From JBCBCP01 sp039178165 (lineage in GTDB: Bacteria > Pseudomonadota > Alphaproteobacteria > Rhodobacterales > Rhodobacteraceae), in NCBI GenBank assembly GCA_039178165.1, contig JBCDFL010000061.1:1-16717 (forward strand): 16,717 nt of DNA, written 5' to 3'. Of the stretch, positions 1 through 6,925 are shown in pieces. The position numbers were made by a program, and so were the translations under genes. The stretch's first letter is position 1; every line of letters starts with the position of its first letter. The notes beneath the pieces are model-generated. The model had not been told where the DNA came from, ran no database searches, and was given only the letters and a program-made list of their open reading frames with translations.

Positions 1-1
1 G

Positions 2-631
2 CTGCACCTAGCCGCGACGACCTGGCGAGACGTGCCGGTCTACATGATCGACACGGAGATGCTCTTTGCCGAGACGCTGGTCTATCAGCAGGACGTGGCC
101 GAGCGGTTGCGGCTGACGAATATGCACGTGATCCGCGCCGCGGACCTCAGCGCCGATCCGGATGGCACACTGCACCGGCGTGACCCCGACGCCTGCTGCG
201 CGCTGCGCAAGACCGCGCCGCTGGAGGCCGCTTTGCAAAACCATGGCGGCTGGATCACCGGGCGCAAACGCTACCAATCGGGCACCCGCGCGCAGCTGGA
301 CTTCTTCGAGGTCGAAGGCGGGCGGATCAAGATCAATCCGCTGGCCCGTTGGACCCCGGACGATATCGCCGAATACATGGACGAAAATCGCCTGCCCCGG
401 CATCCGCTGGTCGCGCAAGGCTATCCCAGCATCGGCTGCGCGCCCTGCACCTCGCCCGTGGCCGAGGGCGAGGACCCACGCGCCGGACGCTGGCGCGGGC
501 AGGACAAGGACGAATGCGGCATCCACTTCGTGGACGGCAAGATGGTCCGCACGGGAGCCAAGAGTTCGGGCCCCCAGAGCACAACCCACAAAAGTATGCG
601 CGCACCGCAGCCAGAAGGACAGACGACATGA
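2..631 (+). CDS. cysH: Phosphoadenylyl/adenylyl-sulfate reductase, 3' part (CysH, 4Fe-4S type)
   Basis: This cytoplasmic enzyme reduces activated sulfate (APS or PAPS) to sulfite in assimilatory sulfate reduction. The window opens inside the gene; the frame is open from base 2 and the true start lies upstream. Visible motifs are a Cys-Cys pair (194-199), a KRYQSGTRA nucleotide-binding stretch, a CxxC in GYPSIGCAPC (cysteines at 437-439 and 446-448), and an ECGIH motif with the catalytic cysteine at 515-517. The CC...CxxC set is the [4Fe-4S] signature of the assimilatory APS-reductase type, absent from the E. coli type PAPS reductase, so APS is the likelier substrate (family knowledge, not shown here). 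The stop overlaps the next start as ATGA, so the two genes are translationally coupled. The C-terminal tail after ECGIH is ordinary and no damage is visible. Confidence 0.95.
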   Translation: MHLAATTWRDVPVYMIDTEMLFAETLVYQQDVAERLRLTNMHVIRAADLSADPDGTLHRRDPDACCALRKTAPLEAALQNHGGWITGRKRYQSGTRAQLDFFEVEGGRIKINPLARWTPDDIAEYMDENRLPRHPLVAQGYPSIGCAPCTSPVAEGEDPRAGRWRGQDKDECGIHFVDGKMVRTGAKSSGPQSTTHKSMRAPQPEGQTT

Positions 632-1035
632 CCATCATCGTGACCGATACCGGCTTTGGCCCCGACACCTGGGACCGCGGCTACACCCCGCTGGGCGAGG
701 TGGCGAATGACGCCGTCGCGCTGGACGTGCCCTCGGACACCGACCCCGCCACCATCCCGCTGGAGGCGCAGATCATCCGCGTCGATTTCCCGTCCTCCGC
801 CGACGGGCGCGGGTTCACCATCGCCCGGATGCTGCGCCTGCGCGGCTATACCGGTCGGCTGCGGGCCCGGGGCCACGTCATCGCGGATCAATACGCGATG
901 GCGCGCCGGTGCGGCTTCGACGAGGTGGAGATCAGCCAGGCCCTCGCCGCGCGTCAACCCGAAGACCAATGGTGCTTTCGCGCGGACTGGCAGGCGCATG
1001 ATTACCAGGGCCGCCTGCGCGCTGCGCAAATCTGA
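628..1035 (+). CDS. DUF934 family protein of the sulfate-assimilation operon
   Basis: A 135-residue protein of the DUF934 family, regularly found beside assimilatory sulfite reductase and cysH in proteobacteria. Its biochemical role is not established; a supporting role in sulfite reduction is inferred only from its neighbourhood. Family-like features are a central GRGFTIARMLRLRGYTGRLRARGHVIADQ region (about residues 52-80) followed by a short CGFDEVEI segment. There is no signal peptide, membrane segment or cysteine cluster, so it is probably cytoplasmic. The ATG at 628 was chosen because it overlaps the cysH stop (ATGA), which implies coupled translation. The gap to the downstream ferredoxin reductase gene is 80 bp. 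Confidence 0.9.
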   Translation: MTIIVTDTGFGPDTWDRGYTPLGEVANDAVALDVPSDTDPATIPLEAQIIRVDFPSSADGRGFTIARMLRLRGYTGRLRARGHVIADQYAMARRCGFDEVEISQALAARQPEDQWCFRADWQAHDYQGRLRAAQI

Positions 1036-1089
1036 CCAAAACGCTGGGCCAATGGCCGCAGCCCCATGCAAACCCCTTCCAAACCGGAG

Positions 1090-1115
1090 CGGCGCAGGTG
1101 TAAACTGCGCCTGAC
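1090..1115 (+). promoter_or_regulatory. Possible internal promoter before fpr
   Basis: The 80-bp space between the DUF934 gene and fpr contains TGTAAACT, a plausible extended -10 element with TAAACT at 1101-1106. Only a poor -35 (TTCCAA at 1077-1082, 18-bp spacer) precedes it. If real, it would let fpr be expressed independently of sulfate assimilation. No clear Shine-Dalgarno sequence is present before the fpr ATG. Confidence 0.25.
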
Positions 1116-1973
1116 ATGACCATGACCGAGCAACGCCCCGTGAACCAGACCACCGCCGCCCGCGCGACCCCCGCCCTGCCCGACGCCCAGAAGGTGACGG
1201 AGGTGAAGCACTACACCGACCGCCTCTTCAGCTTCAAATGCACCCGGCCGGACAGCCTGCGCTTCCGCTCGGGCGAGTTCGTGATGATCGGCCTGATGGG
1301 CGATCCGCACCCGGAGACGGGCAAGCAAAAGCCGCTGCTGCGCGCCTATTCCATCGCCTCCCCGTCCTGGGACGAGGAGATGGAGTTCTATTCGATCAAG
1401 GTGCAGGACGGCCCGCTGACCTCAAAACTGCAGCACGTGCAACCGGGGGACGAGATCATCTTGCGTCCCAAACCGGTGGGCACGCTGGTCCACGACGCGC
1501 TGCTGCCGGGCAAACGGCTGTGGTTCTTCGCCACCGGCACGGGCTTCGCGCCCTTCGCCTCGCTCCTGCGCGAGCCGCAGACCTATCACGATTACGACGA
1601 GATCATCATCACCCATACCTGCCGCGAGGTGGGCGAGCTGACCTACGGCCGCGACCTGATCGCCGCGCTCGAACACGAGGAGATGCTGAACGAGGTGATC
1701 GGCGACGGGTTCTGGAAGAAGATCAAATACTACCCCACCACCACCCGCGAAGAGAGCGCGAAGATGGGCCGGATCACCGACTTGATGAAGTCGGGCGCCT
1801 GTTTCGAAGAGCTAGGCGTACCCGTGCCGAACCCGGAAACGGACCGCGCGATGATCTGCGGGAACCTGGCCTTCAACCTCGAGCTGAAGGAAATGCTGGA
1901 AGGCTACGGGCTGGAGGAAGGCGCCAATTCCAAACCCGCCCATTACGTGGTGGAAAAAGCGTTCCTCGACTAG
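1116..1973 (+). CDS. fpr: Ferredoxin/flavodoxin-NADP+ reductase (Fpr, bacterial subclass I)
   Basis: A 285-residue FAD flavoenzyme that exchanges electrons between NADPH and ferredoxin or flavodoxin in the cytoplasm. Its position behind cysH and the DUF934 gene suggests it supplies electrons for assimilatory sulfite reduction; it may also act in oxidative-stress responses (family knowledge). Visible motifs: the FAD-binding RAYSIAS (76-82), the following FYSIKVQDGPLTS segment, the pyrophosphate-binding ATGTGFAPF (139-147), the NADP-domain CREVGELTYG (169-178), and an MICGN motif (246-250). The C-terminus extends past the FAD-stacking region and ends VVEKAFLD, as in Rhodobacter-type Fpr enzymes rather than the short E. 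coli type. Two ATGs (1116 and 1122) and a GTG (1140) are possible starts; 1116 is kept, but the ribosome binding site is weak. Confidence 0.96.
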   Translation: MTMTEQRPVNQTTAARATPALPDAQKVTEVKHYTDRLFSFKCTRPDSLRFRSGEFVMIGLMGDPHPETGKQKPLLRAYSIASPSWDEEMEFYSIKVQDGPLTSKLQHVQPGDEIILRPKPVGTLVHDALLPGKRLWFFATGTGFAPFASLLREPQTYHDYDEIIITHTCREVGELTYGRDLIAALEHEEMLNEVIGDGFWKKIKYYPTTTREESAKMGRITDLMKSGACFEELGVPVPNPETDRAMICGNLAFNLELKEMLEGYGLEEGANSKPAHYVVEKAFLD

Positions 1974-2020
1974 GTCGATAAATGACACCCCCCGTGGCAA
2001 CCTACACCCGGGCAAAATGA

Positions 2021-2053
2021 AAACGGCGCGCCCCCGGCCAGGGCGCGCCGTTT
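2021..2053. terminator. Strong bidirectional intrinsic terminator
   Basis: A perfect 13-bp inverted repeat (AAACGGCGCGCCC at 2021-2033 and its complement at 2041-2053) encloses a 7-nt loop. The stem ends in A/T tracts, so both strands give a GC stem followed by U residues. It sits between fpr on the plus strand and the convergent gene ending at 2075 and probably ends both transcripts. Confidence 0.85.
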
Positions 2054-2074
2054 CCGTTTCAGGGGTCGGACCTT

Positions 2075-3154
2075 TTACAGACCCATGCTCTCGCGGATCT
2101 GAGCCAACAGACCTTCGAGCACTTCGGGATTATCCCGCGCCTGCTCCAGGCCGGTCTTCAGCGTCGTCTTGGCGATCGCGCCCATGTCCGAATTGTCGAT
2201 CATCTCGACCACCGCGTCGTAGTCGAACCCGTCGAGGGTCAGCAGGCGCTCCGCCTCTTCTTCGGTCACGGGCGTGTCCGCCGCCGGCGCTTCGGCGGTT
2301 GCAGCAGCGTCACCCGTGGCCGCATCGACAGCTTCGGTTGCCTCCTCGGTCGCCGGCGCCTCCTCAGTTGCCGCGGCACTGTCTGAGGACGTCGCGGCCT
2401 CGTCGGTCGCAGTCTCCTCGGCTGTGGTTGCGTCTTCCGTCGCCGGCGCTGTGTCCGTTGCCGCACTGCCCGTGTCCTCGGACGCTGCCGCCTCTTCGGT
2501 GGCCTGCGCAGCTGTATCGCTGGCCGCATCCTCGGTGCCCGCGGTGGCGACGTCCGCTGCCTCGTCGACGGCTTCCGCTTGTGCCGCCGTGTCCGTCTCG
2601 GTAGCGCCAGTGGTCGCCTCTGCCGCATCGCTTGCGGTGTCGGTCACAGTGTCCACCGCATCGCCGGCAGCGTTCGTCGCAGCGTCTGCCGCTTCGCTCG
2701 CGGCTTCTGCTGCATCACTTGCGGTCTCAGCCGCGCTGTCCGTTACGGCACTAACGGCGTCACTGGCCGCCTCGGCCGCGTCGCTGGCCGCATCCGCCGC
2801 GCTATCGGCAAGGGCGGCGGCCGTGTCTGTGGCCGCCTCCGCTGCTTCGCTCGCCGTCTCCGCGGCGGCGTCTGCCGCAGCCGTGGCGGCTTCGGTCGCG
2901 GTATCGATGGCGCCCTCGGCCGCCTCAGCCGCCGCATCCGCCGCTTCGGAGGCCGCCTCGACCGCGTCCGCCACAGCGCCTTCGGTCGCCTCTGCCGCCG
3001 CACCAACCGCATCGGATGCGCTGTCCAGCGCTTCGGGCGCGTTGACCGCTTCGGCCGCATCGGTCAGCGCCTCTTGCGGCGTTTGGCCGGAATAGAGCAG
3101 ATACGCCCCCGCCGCGATGACAGCAGCGACCACAATCCACAGGAGGTTTTTCAT
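2075..3154 (-). CDS. Ala/Asp/Glu-rich single-pass membrane-anchored protein, function unknown
   Basis: A 359-residue protein with no function I can assign. It starts with a short basic N-terminus and one hydrophobic segment (about residues 4-21, LLWIVVAAVIAAGAYLLY), which looks like a membrane anchor or uncleaved signal. Residues of roughly 25-290 are almost entirely Ala, Asp, Glu, Ser and Thr in short repeats such as ASDAAEAAS, with no aromatic residue and no cysteine; this is expected to be helical or disordered and strongly acidic. The final 64 residues (296-359) are normal in composition and look like a small folded helical domain (TEEEAERLLTLDGFDYDAVVEMI...). The ATG at 3154 has GAAGGA 7 nt upstream. 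The gene is divergent from infC and convergent with fpr. An LEA-like or periplasm-spanning linker role is only a guess. Confidence 0.8.
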   Translation of the reverse strand: MKNLLWIVVAAVIAAGAYLLYSGQTPQEALTDAAEAVNAPEALDSASDAVGAAAEATEGAVADAVEAASEAADAAAEAAEGAIDTATEAATAAADAAAETASEAAEAATDTAAALADSAADAASDAAEAASDAVSAVTDSAAETASDAAEAASEAADAATNAAGDAVDTVTDTASDAAEATTGATETDTAAQAEAVDEAADVATAGTEDAASDTAAQATEEAAASEDTGSAATDTAPATEDATTAEETATDEAATSSDSAAATEEAPATEEATEAVDAATGDAAATAEAPAADTPVTEEEAERLLTLDGFDYDAVVEMIDNSDMGAIAKTTLKTGLEQARDNPEVLEGLLAQIRESMGL

Positions 3155-3301
3155 ATCGGAATCCTTCGCACGTTCGCCCGGAAACGTTTGCCGGACATCT
3201 TGGTTCCGCAGATGATCCAGCCCCTGCGCCACCGCAAGGGGAATTTGCGCGCCAAAATCGCCGCGAACGGGATTAAGCGGGCTTGCGCCCACCGCGCGGG
3301 C

Positions 3302-3330
3302 TTGAAGACGGCCCGGCTCGGCGTTACTTT
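3302..3330 (+). promoter_or_regulatory. Predicted infC promoter
   Basis: TTGAAG (3302-3307, four of six to the -35 consensus) and TACTTT (3325-3330) are separated by 17 bp. A start about 7 bp downstream would leave a 5' leader of roughly 30 nt before the infC start. This is a prediction from spacing and consensus only. Confidence 0.35.
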
Positions 3331-3357
3331 GCCCCCTCATTTCCTGGCAACGATCCG

Positions 3358-3373
3358 AAGGACGAAAACCATA
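3358..3373 (+). promoter_or_regulatory. Ribosome binding site and ATA start of infC
   Basis: AAGGACG begins at 3358, with AGGA at 3359-3362, followed by 8 nt and then ATA at 3371-3373. This is the only well-spaced Shine-Dalgarno in front of the conserved IF-3 N-terminus, and no ATG, GTG or TTG lies in frame at a suitable distance; an in-frame TTG at 3302 lacks a ribosome binding site and precedes it by 69 bp. The site therefore decides for a non-canonical start. Confidence 0.65.
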
Positions 3374-3922
3374 GCCCGCAGACCCCATAACGCGCCGCCG
3401 CAACGTGACACCGGCCCGCGCGTCAACGACAAGATCCGTGCCCCCGAAATCCGCCTGATCGGCCCCAATGGTGAAAATGTCGGCGTCGTGTCGCCGAGCC
3501 GTGCGATGGATTTGGCAGAACAAGTCGGCCTCGACCTGGTGGAAATCTCGCCCAACGCCGCGCCCCCGGTCTGCAAGATCATGGATTTCGGCAAGTTCAA
3601 ATACGAACAGCAGAAGCGGGAAAGCGAGGCGCGCAAGAAGCAGAAGGTGATCGAGGTGAAGGAGGTGAAGTTCCGCCCCAACACCGATACCAACGATTAC
3701 GAAGTGAAGATGCGCAACGTCTTCAAGTTCCTGGAGAACGGCGACAAGGTGAAGGTGACCCTGCGGTTCCGCGGGCGCGAGATGGCGCACCAGAACCTGG
3801 GCCGCGAGCTGCTGGAACGCGTCGCCGAAGACACCAAAGAGATCGGCAAGGTGGAGAACTTCCCGAAGATGGAAGGCCGCCAAATGGTCATGATGATCGG
3901 ACCGCTGCCGCAGAAGGGCTGA
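3371..3922 (+). CDS. infC: Translation initiation factor IF-3 with ATA start
   Basis: A 183-residue IF-3, the factor that binds the 30S subunit, prevents premature 50S joining and checks the initiator tRNA and start codon. The N-terminal domain covers about residues 14-83 (VNDKIRAPEIRLIG, then PPVCKIMDFGKFKYE), a lysine-rich linker helix about 80-95, and the C-terminal domain about 95-180 (KEVKFRPNTDTNDY, MAHQNLGRELL, MVMMIGPLPQKG). Length is normal. The start is taken as ATA at 3371 because of the Shine-Dalgarno and because homologous IF-3 proteins begin near ARRPHNAPP. IF-3 genes are known to use rare start codons (AUU in E. coli), which IF-3 itself discriminates against, giving autoregulation; I infer the same here. 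The 3' end is duplicated 142 bp downstream. Confidence 0.96.
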   Translation: MARRPHNAPPQRDTGPRVNDKIRAPEIRLIGPNGENVGVVSPSRAMDLAEQVGLDLVEISPNAAPPVCKIMDFGKFKYEQQKRESEARKKQKVIEVKEVKFRPNTDTNDYEVKMRNVFKFLENGDKVKVTLRFRGREMAHQNLGRELLERVAEDTKEIGKVENFPKMEGRQMVMMIGPLPQKG

Positions 3923-4012
3923 GCCGTCTTCGCCCCAACAGACCCCTCTCGCGCATCGGCCCCGCCGATACGCTGCCGGGGCGACGCGCACGCGCCGGCG
4001 GCGCGCCCGCTG

Positions 4013-4064
4013 GGAAGGCCGCCAGATTGTCATGATGATTGGGCCGCTGCCGCAGAAGGGCTAA
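4013..4064 (+). pseudogene. Relic second copy of the infC 3' end
   Basis: These 52 bp match 3871-3922 at 47 of 52 positions with no gap, ending in TAA instead of TGA. They encode GRQIVMMIGPLPQKG against GRQMVMMIGPLPQKG in infC. Four of the five differences are silent (counting the stop swap) and one changes Met to Ile, the pattern of a coding sequence that diverged under selection rather than of a decaying local copy. About 90 bp of unrelated GC-rich sequence (3923-4012) separates the copies, and the probable native terminator follows this second copy. A likely reading is a leftover of an older infC allele after recombination with a related gene. It has no start and is not expected to be translated. 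Confidence 0.8.
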
Positions 4065-4092
4065 GGCGCCAAAGCCTAATGACCGACTGAAA

Positions 4093-4120
4093 AGAGGGCG
4101 CCCGGAAATGGGCGCCCTTT
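4093..4120. terminator. Intrinsic terminator between infC and the OmpA-family gene
   Basis: GGGCGCCC (4096-4103) repeats at 4110-4117 around a 6-nt loop, with flanking A/T pairs extending the stem to 4093-4120. T-rich sequence follows on both strands (CCCTTT on plus, TCTTTTC on minus), so it can end both convergent transcripts. Confidence 0.8.
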
Positions 4121-4135
4121 ATCGTTCGTCCTTAC

Positions 4136-4157
4136 CCGTCCCAAATATCTGGGACGG
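4136..4157. terminator. Second small hairpin after the OmpA-family gene
   Basis: CCGTCCCA (4136-4143) and its exact complement (4150-4157) form an 8-bp stem with a 6-nt loop, a few bases past the stop of the minus-strand gene. There is no U-tract, so it may protect the mRNA 3' end or assist the stronger terminator next to it rather than end transcription alone. Confidence 0.45.
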
Positions 4158-4163
4158 CTTACT

Positions 4164-5876
4164 TCACCGAAGAAGCGGCGTGATGTTCCGCACCATCGCG
4201 CGGCGGTTGGCGCGCTCGGCCGTGTCGGTCGGCACTTTCAGCACCGCTTCGCCGTAGCCTTGGGTCACCAGGTTTTCCGGCGGCACGTCGAAATATTCCG
4301 TAAGCGCCAGGGCCACGCTTTCCGCGCGTCGGTCCGACAGGGCGAGGTTGGTCGCGGCGCTGCCCACGGCATCGGTATGCCCTTCGACCAGGATCACCGC
4401 CCGCGGATCATCGGCGATCAGATCGGCGATGGCGCGGCCGAGGGCCACAAGTTCCTCCGCCTCGCTCGGCGCAATGGCGGCCGATCCGGTCTCGAACGTC
4501 ACGGCGTCGACTTCGATGGTCGGGGCAAGCTCGCGGACGGCGCGCAATTCCCGCACCTGGCCGAGAGAGAAGGCGCGCCCGACATCGGCGGCCATCTCCG
4601 CCTCCAGCGCGGCGCGCAAGGCCGCTTCGTTGTTCAGATCGGGCACATCCGCAGGCGCGGGGCGCGGCGTGGGCAGTGCTGCGGTGTCGACCGGCTCCGC
4701 CGCGCGGCGGTCGTCGATCAGGACGGTTTCGGTGCCATCGGGGCGGGTCACGATGCGCTGGATGACGCGGCCATCCGCGGCGGCGATGGTGACGACTTGC
4801 GTGCCGTCGGGGCGCGTCACCGTCGTGCGGGTCGAGCCGTCGGAGAATGTCTCCGTCCGCACTTCGGAGCCAGGGCGGCGCAGGAGTGCGTTGTCATCGC
4901 GCAGAACGCGCAGGCCGTTTTCACCCTCGACCACAACGCGGTCGCCACTGCGTTCGACCACCCGGTCCCCGTTGTCGAGGACGGAGCCGACAACCACCGC
5001 GCCGAGGCCAAGCAGCAAGGCCTGCTCGAACCGGCTGAGGCCGTCATCCTCTTTGGCGGGTGCGGCGGCGACATCTTCGTCGCTGGAGCGCGCCGTCTCT
5101 TCCGTCACGGTCTGGGTCTGCACGTCCGCCGCTTCGGAGCCTTCCTCCGCCGCAGCGGCCGCCGCGGCCGCCTCTGCGGCGCGCTGGGCCTGACGTTCCT
5201 CTGCCGCGCGCTGCTCGGCCTCCGCTTCGGCGCGACGCTCCGCTTCCGCTTGTGCTTCTGCGTTCGCCTGGGCGGCGGCTTCGGCATCGGCCTCAGCTTG
5301 GCGTTTCGCCTCCGCCTGGCGTTCCGCTTCGGCCTGACGTTCCGCTTCGGCCTGGCGTTCGGCTTCCGCTTGCGTGGCGGCTTCAGCTTCGGCCTGCTGT
5401 TCGGCCTCCGCCTCTGCGGCGGCGGCAGCATCGGCGGCAGCCTGCGCTTCGGCCTGCGCCGCCGCTTGAGCCTCGGCTTCGGCTTGCCGCTGGGCTTCCG
5501 CCTCGGCGACAGCAGCCTCGGCGTCGGCCTGTTGCTGCGCTTCGGCTTGCGCTGCGGCTTCGGCCTGTTGCGCTTCCGCCGTGGCGGCCGCTTCAGCTTC
5601 GGCAGCGGCGGCGGCGCGGGCCTGGACGTCTTCGGCGACGCGGCGCGCCTCTTCGGCGGCGCGGACCGCCTCGGCAGCCTGCGGTGCGACCGTCGGATCG
5701 GCGTCGGCCTGGTTGACCAACCGGGACGCGCGGCCCGCTGCATCCTGCGCGGCGGCCGCAGCTGCGGCGGCCTCCACCGCCAGTGCAGCGGCGTTCTGGG
5801 CCAGCTCCGCTTGGGCGGGCATCATCAGGGCTGCCGACAGCGCGAGGGCGGCGGTGGAATTGCGAAAACGGGTCAT
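4164..5876 (-). CDS. OmpA-family envelope protein with long Ala/Glu/Gln repeat region
   Basis: A 570-residue envelope protein. Residues 1-23 form a signal peptide with a likely AQA|EL cleavage site. A long Ala/Glu/Gln/Arg-rich region, probably helical or coiled coil, runs to about residue 270 and contains QAEAER hexapeptide repeats. A hydrophobic stretch follows (FEQALLLGLGAVVVGSVL), then short beta-type repeats (GDRVVVEGENGL, TRPDGTQVV, TRPDGTETV). The C-terminal OmpA-like peptidoglycan-binding domain spans about 453-570, with EGHTD (498-502) and NLALSDRRAESV (about 510-521); the Asp and Arg of these motifs are the usual peptidoglycan contacts. There is no N-terminal beta-barrel, so it is probably periplasmic or tethered by the hydrophobic stretch. 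GGAGGA lies 4 nt before the ATG. It starts 17 bp after the molybdopterin-binding gene and may be cotranscribed with it. Confidence 0.9.
   Translation of the reverse strand: MTRFRNSTAALALSAALMMPAQAELAQNAAALAVEAAAAAAAAQDAAGRASRLVNQADADPTVAPQAAEAVRAAEEARRVAEDVQARAAAAAEAEAAATAEAQQAEAAAQAEAQQQADAEAAVAEAEAQRQAEAEAQAAAQAEAQAAADAAAAAEAEAEQQAEAEAATQAEAERQAEAERQAEAERQAEAKRQAEADAEAAAQANAEAQAEAERRAEAEAEQRAAEERQAQRAAEAAAAAAAAEEGSEAADVQTQTVTEETARSSDEDVAAAPAKEDDGLSRFEQALLLGLGAVVVGSVLDNGDRVVERSGDRVVVEGENGLRVLRDDNALLRRPGSEVRTETFSDGSTRTTVTRPDGTQVVTIAAADGRVIQRIVTRPDGTETVLIDDRRAAEPVDTAALPTPRPAPADVPDLNNEAALRAALEAEMAADVGRAFSLGQVRELRAVRELAPTIEVDAVTFETGSAAIAPSEAEELVALGRAIADLIADDPRAVILVEGHTDAVGSAATNLALSDRRAESVALALTEYFDVPPENLVTQGYGEAVLKVPTDTAERANRRAMVRNITPLLR
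5290..5379 (-). repeat. 18-bp tandem repeat within the OmpA-family gene
   Basis: Four near-identical 18-bp units (starting 5290, 5308, 5326, 5344) and a degenerate fifth (5362) encode QAEAER-type hexapeptides on the minus strand. Such exact in-frame repeats can change copy number by slippage without breaking the frame, so the length of the helical region may differ between strains. Confidence 0.75.
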
Positions 5877-5893
5877 GGAGTCCTCCGGACAGA

Positions 5894-6925
5894 TCAGTCG
5901 GAGGACAACGCCTCTTGCGCGGCGGGGTTCCCCGTGCGGCCCCGGCGGGGTTGCGGCCGGGTGGGGATTTCCTTCAGCAAGCCGCCGACGCCCATGCCCG
6001 CGATGTCGGCATCCGTCACGGGCACGTCGCAGGTCACCCGCGACAATACCCAATCCGCGCCGTTCAGCGCGGGACTGCGCGCACAGCCCGGCAGGCCAAT
6101 GACCGGACGCCCCGAAAGGTCGCCCAAAAACAGCAGGTTGCCCGGATCGACCGGCATCCCGAAGCGCGTGACCGTCCCGCCCGCCGCGCGCAGGGCCGCG
6201 GGCGCCACATCTTCGGGATCGGAGGTGGCCGAGCCGGTCAGGATCAGCGCCACATCGCTGCGCACCTCGGCAATCGCGCCGGCCAGCGGGTTGGTGCGGT
6301 GGGGCACGCTGATCACATCGTCGAGAGTGGCGCCCAGCGCCGTAAGACGGCCGGCGATGGCATCCTGCCCCTTCGCCCCCGGCCCGCCGTCGATTTCCGT
6401 CACGATCAGCGTCGCAGACCGGCGCACCGGCACCGCGAGCCGCAAAGCATCGCGCGCTGCCGCGCAGGCTGCCTCGAGCGCGGCGCGCGGCACGGCGTAG
6501 GAGATGATCTTCACCGTCGCCATCATGCCCTGACGCGCCATCTGTTGGTGCGGCGGGACGGTGGCGATCGTGATCATCGGGTGCACAGCATTCGCCGCAT
6601 GGATCGCCGCGACGTCGAGCAATGTCACTCCAGGCCCCCCGGCAAGCACGTTGACCCGCCCGGTGAAGGGCGCCGTCAGACTGACACCGGCGGCGGCAGG
6701 ATCGGGTACGAGGGCGGCAGCCAGCGCCGCTGCCGCCGCATTCTCCGCCACGTCATCCGGGCCAAGCGTCGCGGCGATCACCGTCTCGTGCCCCGCGGCG
6801 CGCAGGGAGGCGATGTCGCTTGCGTCCAGCACGCGGCCCTTGCGCAGGCGGCCAGACGCCACCCGGACCGAATGGGCGAGAATGCTGCCCTCCGCCGCCG
6901 CGAGCGGCACGTCGCCGAATGTCAC
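5894..6925 (-). CDS. Molybdopterin-binding (MoCF/MoeA-like) protein
   Basis: A 343-residue cytoplasmic protein related to MoeA/MogA-type molybdopterin-binding domains. Residues about 1-50 resemble the MoeA-like N-terminus (LAHSVRVASGRLRKGRVLDASDIASLRAAG). Residues about 170-295 form the molybdopterin-binding fold: KGQDAI (185-190), a LILTGSATSDPEDVAPAA loop (227-244), and FGMPVDPGNLLFLGDLSGRPVIGLPG followed by CARSPALNGADW. The C-terminus ends soon after the conserved MGVGGLLKEIPTRPQPR segment. In many relatives a MocA-type nucleotidyltransferase domain follows at this point; it is absent here. The GTG start at 6925 overlaps the xdhC stop as GTGA, so translation is coupled. With XdhC upstream, a role in preparing or inserting the molybdenum cofactor of a xanthine-dehydrogenase/CO-dehydrogenase family enzyme is likely but inferred. 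Confidence 0.88.
   Translation of the reverse strand: MTFGDVPLAAAEGSILAHSVRVASGRLRKGRVLDASDIASLRAAGHETVIAATLGPDDVAENAAAAALAAALVPDPAAAGVSLTAPFTGRVNVLAGGPGVTLLDVAAIHAANAVHPMITIATVPPHQQMARQGMMATVKIISYAVPRAALEAACAAARDALRLAVPVRRSATLIVTEIDGGPGAKGQDAIAGRLTALGATLDDVISVPHRTNPLAGAIAEVRSDVALILTGSATSDPEDVAPAALRAAGGTVTRFGMPVDPGNLLFLGDLSGRPVIGLPGCARSPALNGADWVLSRVTCDVPVTDADIAGMGVGGLLKEIPTRPQPRRGRTGNPAAQEALSSD

Noticed and set aside
2274..3095. Long plus-strand frame rich in Ala, Ser and Val opposite the Ala/Asp/Glu-rich gene
   Set aside because: It is the complement of the repetitive GCN/GAN codons of the minus-strand gene, which has a ribosome binding site, membrane anchor and normal C-terminal domain. 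The plus frame has none of these.
2579..3370. Upstream extension of the infC frame
   Set aside because: The extra residues are Arg/Gly/Cys-rich antisense of the neighbouring gene. IF-3 homology begins near the ATA at 3371, where the ribosome binding site is.
4260..6500. 746-codon open frame on the plus strand
   Set aside because: It runs antisense through the OmpA-family gene and into the molybdopterin-binding gene; composition is Arg/Gly/Phe-rich shadow sequence with no domain, while the minus-strand proteins are clearly recognisable.
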